From contig JAJFZO010000566.1 of assembly GCA_021397835.1 (NCBI GenBank), positions 5,642,001 to 5,706,000 of the forward strand: 64,000 nucleotides of DNA, written 5' to 3'. Every line of letters begins with the position of its first letter. Position 1 is the first letter of the stretch. Below, in pieces: positions 21,690 through 33,939 of the stretch. The notes beneath the pieces are model-generated. The model made no database searches, was not told the origin of the DNA, and saw only the letters and a list, made by a program, of their open reading frames with translations. Origin of the DNA: Moringa oleifera (Eukaryota > Streptophyta > Magnoliopsida > Brassicales > Moringaceae). The position numbers and the translations under genes are program-made.

Positions 21690-22700
21690 GATATGGACTT
21701 AAGTCAGTCACATTGAATGCTAGGGAAACTTCTTAATCAGCTAGTAACTCAATTTCATAAGCATTTTCACTAATCCTCCTAAGCACCTTGAATGGAAAAT
21801 TAGCCTTTGGTTTTAACTTGCTAAAATTTTGTTATGGAAACCTCTCATTCCTTAGATGAATCCAAACATGATCACCTTCTTTGAAGTCCATATGCTTTCA
21901 ATGTTCATTAGCAATTTGCTTGTATTACTCATTTTGCTTCTTGATGGCTACTTTTACACTCTCATGCAACTTCTTGATCTATTTTGCCCTTCCATTAGTA
22001 TCTCCATTAAATTACTTGGTTGTCGGATGAGGAACCAAATCTTAAGGATCTATAGAATTTCCACCGTAAACAACTTCAAATGGACTTATACCTATACTGT
22101 GATGCATAAAGCAGTTGTAGGTAAACTCAATCTATGGAAGAACTAGATCCCATTGCTTAATATTTTTGCCAACATAACTTCTTAGTAAGTTCCCCAAACT
22201 CCTGTTTGTTACCTCTGTTTGTCCATCAGTTTGGGAACGATAGGAACTATTACAATTTAGTGAAGTACTTAGCTTCCTCCATACGGTTCTTCAAAAATGA
22301 CTATGGAATTTTGAATTTTGATAAAAAAAACAATCGTCTTCGAATTATCATGCAACTTCACAATCTCTTTGAAATATAAATTAATAATATGAGATGCATA
22401 ATTTGTTTTGTTGAAAGGAATAAAGTGAGACATTTTTGAGAACTTATCAATAATAACTATGATTGAATCCTTGTTTCTTTATGTTCTTGGTAGTCCCATA
22501 ACAAAATCAAGACTCACGTCTTAAACATTTTTGGCCAATAAAAATTAGCTTGAACTAGAGCCAAAGTTTTGTCTCTACTAGAGTGTCCTTCCAAAACATT
22601 ACAATGAGCTTCTACCAAAATCACTTGTCTTAAAGAACAAGATGGAACACATAATGCATTAGCTTTAAAAAGAAAGCCATCGAAGATAGAAAATTATTTA
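21690..22700 (-). pseudogene. Gypsy integrase region (broken)
   Basis: Minus-strand translation near 22250-22150 gives SYRSQTDGQTEVTNRSLGNL, the conserved HPQTDGQTE-type integrase core segment. Near 21800-21700 it gives RISENAYEIEL and FNVTDLSPY, the integrase C-terminal region before the 3' LTR. Stops and shifts interrupt the frame. Confidence 0.82.
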
Positions 22701-23001
22701 TAAGAACCTGATTTGCAATTCTACCAGATTGAGCTGAAGTCAATGTCATGCTCATATAGATTCTTAAAAGCATTGAATCCCACCACTTTAACCTCTATGG
22801 TTGATAAAAGAGAATGCTTCTTACTTAATGCATCAATAATAACATTATGAACATCAGATTTGTGCTTATGGTAAAGTTATAAGATTACAAGTACTTGACC
22901 CAAGCTGCATGTCTTTTGTTTAACTTGTGCTGGTGATGGATGAACTTCAATACTTCATGATTGGAATAAAGAACAAAAGGCTTTGCAAGAAGATATTGAC
23001 T

Positions 23002-23223
23002 CTAATGGTACAAGGCTCTATCAATCACATAGAACTCTTTGTCATAAGTAGAATACTTCATTCGATAATCATTAAGCTTCTCACTAAAAAAGGTAATAGA
23101 TTTTCCTTCTTGACTCAAAACAAGACTAATACCAATGTTGGAAGCATCACGTTCAACCTCAAACACCCTGTTAAAGTTAGGAAGAATTAAAATAAAAGCC
23201 TCTATCACTTTTCTTTTAAACAA
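23002..23223 (-). pseudogene. Gypsy RNase H region
   Basis: This frame contains FEVERDASNIGISLVLSQEG, then FFSEKLNDYRMKYSTYDKEF. These match the typical plant gypsy RNase H block (xxxxxDASxxGIGAVLxQ, then FSxKLxxxxxxYSTYDKE). It follows directly from the RT frame ending at 23224, with a stop codon between them. Confidence 0.88.
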
Positions 23224-24259
23224 CTAAAAAGCATCATCAGCTTCACTAGTCCACTTGAACTTGTCACCTTTCAAGCATTCGGTGATTTGAGCAATGATAG
23301 AACTAAAACCCTTAATGAACCACTTGTAAAAAAAAGTCAATCCATGAAAACTTTGAACTTCATGCAAACAAGTAGGTGTTGGCCAATTGAGAATCGCCTC
23401 TACCTTACTTTGATCCATCATAATTCCTTCTCTTGAAATAACATACCCCATAAACACTACATTAGGTGTACAAAATTCACACTTTCTCAAATAGCATAAA
23501 GTTTTTGCTTCCTCAAAATAAGAAACAGCTATGTAAGATGATCCATATGCTCATCTTCATTTTTTCTATATACCAATATGTTATCAAAGTAAACCACAAT
23601 GAAAGAACCAATGTATGCTTAAGTATGTGATTCATAAATCACATGAAAGTACTAAGTCAATTAGATAATCTAAATAACGTAACCAACCATTCATACAAAC
23701 CATCTCTTGTTTAAATGTTGTCTTTCATCCATCTCCAAGCCTCATTCTAATTTAATGGTAACTACTTCTCAAATCAATTTTAGAGAAAAATAAATGCACC
23801 ATACAATTGATCAAGTAAATCATCTAACCTTGGAATTGAGAAACGATAATTAATTGTGATTTTGTTGACGGTACGACTATCCATACACATCCTTCAAGAA
23901 CTATCCTTTTTTGGCACCAATGAGGTGGGAACAACACATAGACTCATGCTCTCTGAAATCAACCATTTCCGCACTAACTTATCAACTTGCCTTTGAAGCT
24001 CTTCATACTCTTTAAGACCCATTTGGTAGGTTGCTTTGTTTGGAAGAACAACCTTTGGAATAAGGTCAATGTGATGTTGAATGTCTCTTAAAGGTGTAAA
24101 GCCATGTGGAATCTCCTCTATGATAACATCTTGAAACTCATTCAAAATTGGTTTCATGATATTTAGTGGTTCATTGTGTTGTGTATTTTCCTTTATAGCC
24201 ATAATAGCAAAAACAACTCCACATCTCTCTAATTCATCCTTAAATTCACCATAAGACAT
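23224..24259 (-). pseudogene. Gypsy reverse transcriptase (broken)
   Basis: The upstream piece (24259-23894) has IPHGFTPLRDIQHHIDLIP then NKATYQMGLKEYEELQRQV, the entry to RT. The middle near 23890-23580 is interrupted by stops and includes a YFDN where the catalytic YxDD motif is expected (23591-23580), so a catalytic Asp is changed to Asn. The 3' piece (23490-23224) holds FMGYVISREGI and KVEAILNWPTP, the RT thumb region. The gene cannot produce an active enzyme. Confidence 0.88.
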
Positions 24260-24836
24260 AAGAGTACTAATTTCTTTCTTTACTGGACTTGCTTCAGTAG
24301 GTTACAATGGAGCTAAAATGATCTTTTTATTATTCATCTTGAAAAAATAAGTATGCTTATAACCATCATACAACACCCTTCTATTATATTGCCAAAGTCT
24401 ACCCAGCAACAAATGACAAGCATCCATAAAAGCAACATCATACCATACTTCATCTTTATAATTCTTTCTAATAGAAAATGAGACTAAGAATCTTTTAGTT
24501 ACCTTAATTTCACTCCTTTTGTACAGTCAACACAATTGGTAAGGATTTAGATATGGAATAGTCTCCAACTTAAGCTTTTGCACCATCGCTAAGGATTTCA
24601 CATTCTAAAAACTGCCACTATCAATGATCCTTAAACACACCTACCATGAGTAGTACATTTGGTGTGAAACACATTCTTTCTCACCTAACTTTCATCCTCT
24701 ATCATATGGGATACTTTCAAGTTACGTTGTATTACAATGGACACACCATGATCTGTATAAGTCATCTCTTCCTCATCACTATCATGTTTTGGATCACTAT
24801 TACCTACATCTTCTTCTCCAACACTAACATCCTCCA

Positions 24837-25732
24837 TTACAGTAACAATCCTTTTATTTGGACAATCAAAAGCATTATGCCCAAAACTATTCCATTTCGT
24901 GTAGAAGAGTTAAATGTTACTTGTTGCTGGCAATATTTCATTCTTTTCTTGTCTCTTTGACACCACCTTGCTTTAGATAGTGGGCTTGAAAGTAACTCTT
25001 TTTGAATGCACATCTTTGGAACTATACCATGATCCCTTTTCAAACTTCTGTTGCTTTTTAACTTTTAAAGCTAACTTGCACACATCATTTAATGACCAAT
25101 ATGGCTAAAGTTGAACCACTTTAGAAATTGCATATTTTAGATCCCTAAGGTATCTAGTAATGGTTTACTCCTTTGGTCCTACAAGTTCTTTTTTTAACTT
25201 CAAATTATCAAATTCTGCTATGTACTCCTCCACTATAAGTTCCTTTCGCTTGAAATTATTGACTTTGAAAAAGATATCTTGCTTATAATTGCCAAGCAAG
25301 TACTTCATTTTCAACTCCTTTTTCATCTTTTCACATGTTATAATCTTATTTTTTTCCTTTCACGTTCTCTTTGTCTTTTTAGATTCTTCCATTAAAAAAA
25401 TATGCATTCTTTCTAAGTTTAAATGCAACCAACTTCACCTCTCTGTATTCTGGTGGTTCATGAAACTCAAATATTCTCTCCTCCGTATTAAGCCAATCAA
25501 TAAAATCATTAATACAAATTTTACCTTCAAACTCTAGGATTTCTAACTTTAGGCTATGCTTGTTTTGCCATTCATCTTGTTTTCTATACCTTGCATGATA
25601 TTTATCCAAGTTTCTTGGGTGAGGAGGTATGTCTTCATCATAATTAAACTTTTGGGCTTCATTATCATATTGGTTATTATGTCCCTCGAGTTCCTTAATC
25701 ATTATATCCTCCTTATCTAATCTATGTTGCAA
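24837..25732 (-). pseudogene. Gypsy gag remnant
   Basis: The segment 25732-25379 contains YHARYRKQDEW, LEILEFEGKICINDFIDWLN and then FHEPPEYREVKLVAFKLRKN. This is the retrotransposon gag (PF03732-like) region of plant gypsy elements. Later gag, including a Lys/Ser-rich part toward 24837, is broken by stops. It lies just inside the 5' LTR as expected. Confidence 0.82.
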
Positions 25733-25830
25733 TCTTTCAAGCTACAACCTCAAGGACTCAATATCATCACTATGGTTACTCCTTTCCTTAGCAACTTCTT
25801 TTCCATTCCGTCTTGCCATGATCTTTAACC

Positions 25831-25847
25831 TTATCCTTTGATACCAA
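25831..25847 (-). other. Primer-binding site of the gypsy element
   Basis: Three bases inside the 5' LTR, the minus strand reads TGGTATCAAAGGATAAGG. This resembles the initiator-Met tRNA-complementary PBS (TGGTATCAGAGC...) used by many plant retrotransposons, with mismatches in the distal half. Confidence 0.72.
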
Positions 25848-25849
25848 AA

Positions 25850-26453
25850 TGATATTGTATCTTGGAGGAATGATATTAAGAATGAAAATGATGTAGTTTT
25901 ACTAAAAATTTTGTTTAGAGATTACAAATGCAAGTTTGAACAAATTTGAATGAAAGTAAGGGATAAAAGGCTCACCACCAAGTTTAATACCAAAAAGATA
26001 TAGAAAATCATCACCCTAAGGATAATAAACAAGGATACAAAAACTTTATAATTCACCACTCAAAAAGACATAGATGAAGATCTACCAGTCAATGGCTCTT
26101 AACCAATGAGATATAGAAATGGAAGAGAGAACTCAAAGAGTTTCTGCACATACAACTAAAGTTTAAGCTATCTTCTATGTCTAAAGCATAAAAATAAATA
26201 ATGGTGCATAAAACAACATTAAATGCATTGAGATTTTCAAAAATCATTAAGTTTTTACTGATAACTAAATAATTTAATGCATTTGTTTGACAAAAAATGA
26301 AGTTAGTGAGTTGGAATAAAAGGTGAATGTCAATTGTCCACCACTAAGGAAGCTTTCATAACTTTCTCTCTTAAAAATCTTCCAAGGCGCATGCCAACTA
26401 TTCATCATATAGCATCACGGGCTGAATGTGGTAATATAATCAGTTCTATGTCA
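25850..26453 (-). repeat. 5' LTR of the gypsy element
   Basis: A direct repeat of 21052-21634, slightly longer. It is the upstream LTR because the element reads on the minus strand and the PBS lies at its left edge. Confidence 0.9.
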
Positions 26454-28900
26454 ATACAAATAAAATCAATTAAAATAAATATGAAAGGGTGACACATAAA
26501 GTAGAAATATTGTCAAGTCTTTAATTTGGCAAACTCTTATTGTAAATTCAAAATGTATCATTACTTTTGTCAATAATAATAGCTATAACTTAACAAACAT
26601 TCAATGTTGTTCCAAAAAAATGTAGAGTATATTATACAACAAATGACTATACTTGAAAAACTCTCTAAAAACAAAGTTCAAGCTATCACAATTCAAGTGA
26701 CGTCAACTGCATTGATATGTATAGTAATAGCGATGTATTTTTAGATATACACAATGCTCGACTCAATGAAATTTAATAATAACCCTTCAATGATCAATTC
26801 AATGACAAAACCATCCACTGTACCATGGAAATCTCATATGAGTTATTCTCTGTCATTTGTGAAAAAATTAAGAACTTTTCAATACTTTCATGCATGCATA
26901 AATAACTATTCATTGTTACATTTCACTAACATAAATTTACAAATTACTATCACACATTGATAAGCAACTATTTTACATAAGTCAACATTAAACATAAAAA
27001 TCCATCAATAATATACACATAATACACAATTCAATTTTTTTAACAGCCTAATAATAATCTTCTATTAATTTTTTTAACCATCCTAACAATATTCTCATGT
27101 ACAAAACATTAACCATGGTTACAGATCACTATCAAACTATTTTGACTCACTATTAAACTTTCAAAAATCACTACTTCACAAAACTTTTTAACCATCTCAC
27201 TATGTATACAATTCACACATAATATTACCATCTCAACACAGCCCAATAAACAACCCTAAACTCTTAATCAAAATCTTCGAAAAACCTGCCTGTCTTACAA
27301 ATGGAAGCTAAATGGAAACCCAATCCTTTCTTTAGGATGGCTCATAAATTATGCAAGCTATACAAATTACTATGCATATCCACCAAGTCATTATTACTTA
27401 CTGTTCAATGTTTACTTAACTATACACCACATATGCAACTTATACAAAATACTATGTAAGTACACATATCGCTATGGTCAAACAAATAAAAAATATTAAA
27501 ATTAAAAAACTTAATTATTTATATTTAAATTAAAATCAACTTACTAGGAGACAAAATGGTAACACAATTAGCTTTGTAAATAAAATTCAACTCAAATCAA
27601 CACAAAAAAAAAGGAAAAAATCTATTTAAAATAAAAAACAAATCAGTACAAAATAAGAAAATAAATCAACATAAATAAGAAACAAAGTAATTATAAATTA
27701 AGAGTAGAAAATAAATTAGGATAGTTATAAAATAATAAGTATGAACATCTACTAATTTTTCATCCAAATTCCTTAATATTCTTCTTATTCTTATCAAACA
27801 CATTCCAATTTATCATTATTTTATTATTTAATTGCTCTTTATTAATTAACTAATTAAGTTATCACATCATAAATTCTCTTTTCGTATTTTTAAATTTTTT
27901 TAAAAAAATTAGAAACAAAATATAAATTTTCATTTGAATTTTTGATAATTCAATGCTTTAGATCATGCACTAAACAAATAATAATTTCAAATTGATGATA
28001 TTCAAAATTTGAACTTCCTTCTCTATACAAGTTTGTCTCTAAATCTTTTTAAATAAAAAGAGAAAATTATGGTAGATTTAATATTTTGTGTGTATCACAA
28101 ACTTATATAAAGCTCAATTATGGCTAGTTAAAAATACCAAAGAAACATTTTGTCCATCGGCATCTCCCATCAAATTATGAAAATTTCAGTTTATGTTAAG
28201 TGTTTACCTTGGCATTGGAGCTTTTTGTCTCAAAGAATCCACTTCTAAGAAAAGACAATGATAAGATTTAAAATTTCTACATCAGAAGAAATATAAATAA
28301 CTTGTTTACGTAAGTACATAGCCCCTAAATTTCATAACATACAGGAAGGATGATAAACAACCACAAGCTAATTATGAGGGTCACATTTTTTAAATCAGAA
28401 TCATATCACTTAATATATTATATGCTGAAAAATTTACACTTGCCAACATCTTTAATGTCGTCTTAAAAATATTATTAATACAAAGATTAGAATCAACCAT
28501 ATGCATCCATCAATAAGATTTCATTACTACTATGGCATCAAAATCTTTTTTAAACTAATGAAAAACTAAAAAGTTTTCAATTCTCACTGTTTTGTTATTC
28601 CCACTTTCTTTAATTATATTAGAAAGTTAATTAGGGAAGAGAAAGAAAAGAATGCAAAAATAAAAATGAGGGAATAAATTAAAGTATGATATTTTTCTTT
28701 GGTCATATCTTTACAGCTTGTTTGGAGTCAAAGGAATCAGGAATTAGAACAAAAGAAAATAAAAAGGGAAATGCAAGAGTGCCCCTTGAATTTTCATCCG
28801 AAAGCTTCTGCACAGTTTCATTTTCCTTTTTTTGGAAACAGATTTTTTCAGGTCATATGTTGGCCCAAAACCAAGCCGCTGATTCCAACTCATATCACTC
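26454..28900. other. Gene-free AT-rich interval
   Basis: No supported coding frame, terminal repeats or family resemblance. The small frames around 26754-26960 and 28686-28944 lack conserved features. Confidence 0.5.
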
Positions 28901-29033
28901 ATTTCTTCAATTTATTGGCACAAGTAGCTGACTCAAAAAGATAATCTGTAACAAATTTGCTACATGACAGCTGTTTCTCCCACCAAATTGGTAAATTCCT
29001 AATCACGTCGCCTTAAATGGATGATAGAAACTT

Positions 29034-29054
29034 GCACACACACACACACACACC
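29034..29054. repeat. (CA)n microsatellite
   Basis: A run of CA dinucleotides in gene-free DNA. Confidence 0.9.
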
Positions 29055-29257
29055 TACATATGACATTTTTTGTTTTCCTCTCTTCTTTCATTTTCCTTTC
29101 CACAAAGCAGAGAAGATTATGTTAAAAAGAAAAAAGGGAGAAGACAAATAAAATGCTTCTTCCCCTTACCATTTGCACACTGTGACATTATCATTACAGT
29201 TTCTCTTCATCTTTCACAAAATTTCTATCCACAATTTGTATCTCAACAGTTCTTATC

Positions 29258-29286
29258 AATATATATATATATATATATATATATAA
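29258..29286. repeat. (TA)n microsatellite
   Basis: A run of TA dinucleotides. The flanking 29287-29980 region shows no supported gene. Confidence 0.9.
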
Positions 29287-29981
29287 TTCATGGGATTTAT
29301 TGAATTTGGCTCATCTAGTATTGCACAAACAGTATCATATATGTTAAGACTGCTAGGAAGTACAACCTGAATGGCAAACTTCTAAAGCTAAAGCTAGCAA
29401 AACATATTTCTCTACTATGCCTCCAACCCAGTTCTCCAGATGAGTAGAATACAAGAGTCTGGACCTCCCTGACCCGGCATCACCAGAACAGAAAAATAAC
29501 CACAAGTAGTTAACCCTAATTTTTGCTTTTGTGCTAAACATGTACATTGAGATTGGCATGCACTTTCAACGGGTGACACTCATGAATTGGTAAGATAATT
29601 CGTTGTTTTCTAACCCAAGCAAAGAGTCATCAAATATCAAGTCAATCTTAAAACCTGACATCTGATCTCTAACTGATCCTCATTTTTCAGCGTTGTAATT
29701 CCATTTTAATTTAAAATCTCCATCATCAAAGAAAATCCTCCCTCCTCCCCCCCCAATCTCCTCCTCAAGTACCATCGGGCACCCAAGTGGTTGAATTAGA
29801 AGGCAAGACTAAATGATGGGGCTCAACAAGCCACCATAAAATAAAAGATGTAAGGGTACAGAGAAAGCGGACTGCTACAAGTTTCTCCACATGCAAGTCT
29901 GATGTATTATATCAAAGAATTCACATGACAGTAGGTCTCACATGTCCACTAAAACTGGTTATATGAAAACGTATAAAATAA

Positions 29982-30152
29982 TATCTAATAATGTTTAATC
30001 ATAGAACAAATACTAGCGAACTACTTCCATATCAAAATGGTATCTAATGATGTTTAATCATAGAACGAATACAAGTGAACTATTTTCATATCAATATAAT
30101 ATCTAATAATGTTTAATCATTGAACAAATACAAGTGAACTGCTTTCATATCA
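29982..30152. repeat. 59-bp tandem repeat, about three copies
   Basis: Units starting at 29982, 30041 and 30100 repeat with a 59-bp period. Each begins TATCTAATAATGTTTAATCA, followed by GAACAAATAC, GTGAACT and TTCATATCA. Copies differ by a few substitutions. No coding frame runs through all units. Confidence 0.92.
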
Positions 30153-30841
30153 CGGCAAATGATGAATACATATAGATTTAACCGATGACAATCTCGTAAG
30201 TTGTATATGCAAGTGAAGGATTAATACATGCAACATCAAGCATAATGCAGTCCATCATACATGCAAATACAAATGAATCTCTCTAACAAGGAGGAATCAG
30301 TTAACAAGATCATTGAGATAATAGGAGCAAGGAGAGGAATGACTAAATGTCAGATAGGCACTGGGAACCACCAACTGAGAATGAAGGTTGAACTCAACTG
30401 TGCCAAACCAATCAAAATTTCAAGTTGTATCCAAACTGAAACAAAACCCTTATCTCTCTTTAAATGTCTCAGTGATATTACCACACACGATATCATGTTT
30501 AACAAGCAATGTTTTCACCATGTAGAGGGTGCTAAGTGATGGTTAGACATAATCAAGTCATTCCACTTACTCTTGAACCGCCAGAAGAAAACATCATGCC
30601 CATTGATGTATCTCAATTTTCACTCTGAGTTTGGAACTCTCTATAAATCTTAAAACTTACCTGTTCATGGCTAAGCGGAAGTCAATAGCTCATAAATCTT
30701 GACATCACTAAAGAGTACCACAAACAAATGAATTGACTTCACAGGAATTCTCAACATCTAATACTCCAGATTCAGAAGGGTTTCTCAAACCTTGTCATCA
30801 TCTCTCTCCCAAGGCCAAGTGACATTTAAATACTTTCAGCT

Positions 30842-31326
30842 AGGGGTAACCATGGTTCGGTTCAAACAGGTGAACTAAATCGTAACCTCTAAAATTTGAA
30901 TTGGATCGAAACCAACGGTTTTGGTTCGATTTTTAATTAAATTACTTAAAACTATATGAATAATTTAATTTAAAATTTTATAAAAAATGATTTATAAAAT
31001 TTATAAAATAATTTAATTTAATATATATTTTTTAATAAAATTATGATCACTTCATTTTTATTAAGATATAAAATACTTTTATTAAAGAAAAAAAAAGTCT
31101 TTGAACTGACTTTGAATCTAACCTAAACCTAAACCGAATCTGAACCAAAACCTGAACCTGAACCACTTATTAACCGAAACTGAATCGAAACCTAGAACCG
31201 TTTTTGAAATGAATCTCAACTAGAACCAAAGTTTACTGGTTCAAGCTCCGATTCATCCTAACTATGAGCCTTGAACCAAACCAAAACTGAAACCAAAGTG
31301 AACCAAACCCTAGCAGTGGCCATCCT
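30842..31326. mobile_element. Small non-autonomous element with GGTTCGGTT-type ends
   Basis: This 485-bp segment is flanked by the direct repeat TACTTTCAGCT (30831-30841 and 31327-31337). Its ends are imperfectly inverted: AGGGGTAACCATGG on the left, and on the right AGGATGGCCACTG when read from the outside. Inside are many copies of GGTTCGGTT or AACCGAA(C)C in inverted arrangement around an AT-rich core. Short plant elements with TAGGGGTG and GGTTCGGTT ends are often assigned to hAT-type MITEs. The 11-bp duplication exceeds the usual 8 bp of hAT, so the class is uncertain. Confidence 0.78.
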
Positions 31327-32940
31327 TACTTTCAGCTCTACAGTCTAAAGATGTATTGTTCGGCATATGCTCAACAAGCCAAAGATTTACTATCTAGCAC
31401 AATTACATCCAACTTCCCATTTGGGTACACCTAACATGACTAGTAATAGGATCCGAATTCGCATAGACCAGATTAAAGCTCACTAAGCCTCTCGATCTAG
31501 ATTCACCTAAGATTTAGCAAGATGCCGCAAACCTCATGCAACAACAGTATATCTCACTTTGTCCAATCAAAATTAATATATCTCACCTTGAGTTCTTTCT
31601 TACTTTGTTATGTTTTACCTTCTCTAGAGGAGGGGACACAAGGGAGAGATGAGAAAAATCTGTGCCTACATTGCATGATTTCCATCGAGAGCACAGCAAA
31701 GGATCGCAGTCAACGTATGAGATTAGCCCTTGATCTTTTTGACACACCATAATCATTCAAACAAATGCACATAGTCTTCTGAGCAATCCTACGCAGACAT
31801 TAACAGTAGCACATCTACACTTACAACTACTATGGTCAGCAGTAAATCTAACACCCTAAAGTCCACCACAAAAAAACAGGATAACATAATTGCACAAGTA
31901 AATCAGTGACAAGCACAACCAACCAAGAATTGAAAAAAATTATGCCCAACATTCTACAAGGATAAATAAAACAAAAGAAAAGAGAAAGCATACCAAACAG
32001 CTCCTGGACCTAAATAACATGTTAGGAACATGTGATAAATTTACCCTCCAAGAAAGAATTGAAATAATAAATCAAAATAATGCTCAATAGTAGCTATACT
32101 GCATTCTCCTCTGCCCTATGAATCTCGTCCAGGAAGAAGAAGGCAACACAAGGTCATAACCACAAAAATAAATAAGCTTCCATCTCAATTATAAGAACAC
32201 AACAAAATACAAAATTACATCTCTCAGTCTCTTCATTCAGTTTCTAGCAAAGGAAGCAGGTCAATTACTTTAAGAAATGATTCATGGTAAATTACAACAT
32301 CAATGTAGTCATGATCCAATAGGAACATAGCTATAAGGAATTAGAACATGTTGAACAGATTTTCAAAATTTTAAACAACTGAAATGCTTCATTTGCATAA
32401 TATGATACAACAAGCAAAAGACTGAAGCTAGGGAAATCTTCCCATAGGTTATTTAACTGAAGAAAAACTTGATTTCCAAATAATTATAACTATTCCATAG
32501 TAGTACAAGTACAGAAGGATTCTTCAACCTAGATTACCTACATATTAAACTTGGATGTCTGTAAACCTATCCCCTGACAACTACACCTCTGTTTTCATGT
32601 AACCGCTCTTTTCCACGTTGTGCAGTTGGGTTGTCCAGTCTCCACTATATTCCCTAATGAGAAAATTTTCCAAGAATATTAGCATGCCAACTGTTACAAA
32701 ATCTAAAATCCCGTACAAGTTCCATAATGGATATTAAAAACAGATAAAGAAGAAGAAAGAAAATAAAGAAATAAAAATGAGAGAACAAAACAACAAACTT
32801 TCTGGGACCTGTTAGCCCACCTGTGTACATTACATTTTCACAAAATGAAGCTCCATAAGAACAGATGAATCAGCAGAAAGAAGGTGCAGCTCTTCATCAA
32901 GCATATGGGACTAATGAACATGACAATGTTATATCTTGGA
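31327..32940. other. 3' flank of the VQ-motif gene
   Basis: No independent gene supported. The right part should hold the 3' UTR of the minus-strand gene ending at 32941; its polyadenylation site could not be fixed by eye. Confidence 0.45.
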
Positions 32941-33939
32941 CTATTGGTCTCTCCATCTTGGACTTGATATGGGGAAAAACCCAGAAGGTGAAAAAGGAAA
33001 TACCAAACCAGGGGATGGAGGAGGTTGAGGACCAGGACCCAAAATCCCTGATTGAGCCATGGGTGAAAATGCAAAATTTGGTGTCAGAGGTGGAGGATAC
33101 TGAACCCCAGGAGAAAGCAATGGATAAGGTGATCGTGGAGACAATGGATTCAAGTAACCAGTTGGAGATGGCAAAAGGAACTGAGCAGTTGGGGAGGGTA
33201 AAAGGCCAGGACCATTCATTCTTGGAGAAGGAAGATTAGAGCTTGGTGGAATAGGACCATTCATTCGAGGGGAAGGGAGATTAGGCATAGATGGGAAAGG
33301 ACCATTCAGTCGGGGGAAGGGCAGTGCAGGCACAGGTGGATTAGGAAGTAGAGTAGATGATGGTGGCTGACTATGAACTTGACCTGGAACCTGGGCTTGA
33401 GGATAAGATTGAGGCTGAACCAGGTTTCCATTGGGACCTGGATCTATAATCGATGTTTGAAGGTAACGCATGTAAGCTGAGATTGGAGACTCAGCTGTAT
33501 TTGCCCAAACTGAGTCACCTGGTATGAAGGGCTGCATCATTGTGGGAGATGGATGTCCAAATTGAGCAGGCCTAACTAGGGTATCGTTATAAGGTGCTGG
33601 AGGCTGAACCATAGCTGGTGGTGGGACAGGGACTGGTGGAGGAATGTGGGGACGGTTGATCTGCGTTAAAGGGGAAGGTCTAATCTTCTGCAAGCGCATA
33701 CTCTGGGGTTTGGGTGGATTTTGTGGAGGTCTAGGCAAAGGCTCTTGTGATGGTGAACCAGTAAGCTGCTGAACAATATTCCGAAATTCATTCTTGCTAA
33801 TGTTATAAACCTGAGGCTGAGGTTGTTGCCTAGCAGCATTGTTAGCAAAATTGGGTTGGTGCAGTGGACTCTTCTTTATATTCTTCCCCATTTTGTTCAC
33901 ACCCAAATGATCATTGTTCCTGTTTTTTGAGTTATCCAT
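32941..33939 (-). CDS. IKU1: VQ-motif protein, HAIKU1-like
   Basis: A single open exon encodes 332 residues. The VQ motif FRNIVQQLTG is at residues 52-61, fitting FxxxVQxLTG, the short segment by which VQ proteins bind WRKY transcription factors. The rest is Pro/Ser-rich and probably disordered. Residues around 205-255 include three repeats ending P(R/S)xNGP. Many SP/TP sites are possible MAP-kinase targets. The C-terminus GFFPISSPRWRDQ closely matches the HAIKU1 (VQ14) tail as I know it. Arabidopsis IKU1 acts in the nucleus with the WRKY protein MINI3 to promote endosperm growth and seed size (family knowledge). The ATG has a good context (AAAATGG), and no frameshift is seen. Confidence 0.88.
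   Translation of the reverse strand: MDNSKNRNNDHLGVNKMGKNIKKSPLHQPNFANNAARQQPQPQVYNISKNEFRNIVQQLTGSPSQEPLPRPPQNPPKPQSMRLQKIRPSPLTQINRPHIPPPVPVPPPAMVQPPAPYNDTLVRPAQFGHPSPTMMQPFIPGDSVWANTAESPISAYMRYLQTSIIDPGPNGNLVQPQSYPQAQVPGQVHSQPPSSTLLPNPPVPALPFPRLNGPFPSMPNLPSPRMNGPIPPSSNLPSPRMNGPGLLPSPTAQFLLPSPTGYLNPLSPRSPYPLLSPGVQYPPPLTPNFAFSPMAQSGILGPGPQPPPSPGLVFPFSPSGFFPISSPRWRDQ

Larger units (their letters stand above)
21052..26453 (-). mobile_element. Full-length decayed Ty3/gypsy LTR retrotransposon
   Basis: Two direct repeats (21052-21634 and 25850-26453) flank gag-pol remnants on the minus strand. On that strand each LTR begins TGACATAG and ends TATCA. The flanking 5-bp sequences are AAACA (left) and ATACA (right), a target duplication with one change. 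Pol order on the minus strand is protease region, RT, RNase H, integrase, the Ty3/gypsy order. Many frame breaks and visible differences between the LTRs indicate an old insertion. Confidence 0.92.

Noticed and set aside
28686..28944. Two overlapping plus-strand frames
   Set aside because: No splice context, conserved motif or codon bias supports them; they lie in AT-rich gene-free DNA.
32865..33239. Plus-strand frame opposite the IKU1-like gene
   Set aside because: It is an antisense shadow of a Pro-rich coding region and has no conserved feature.
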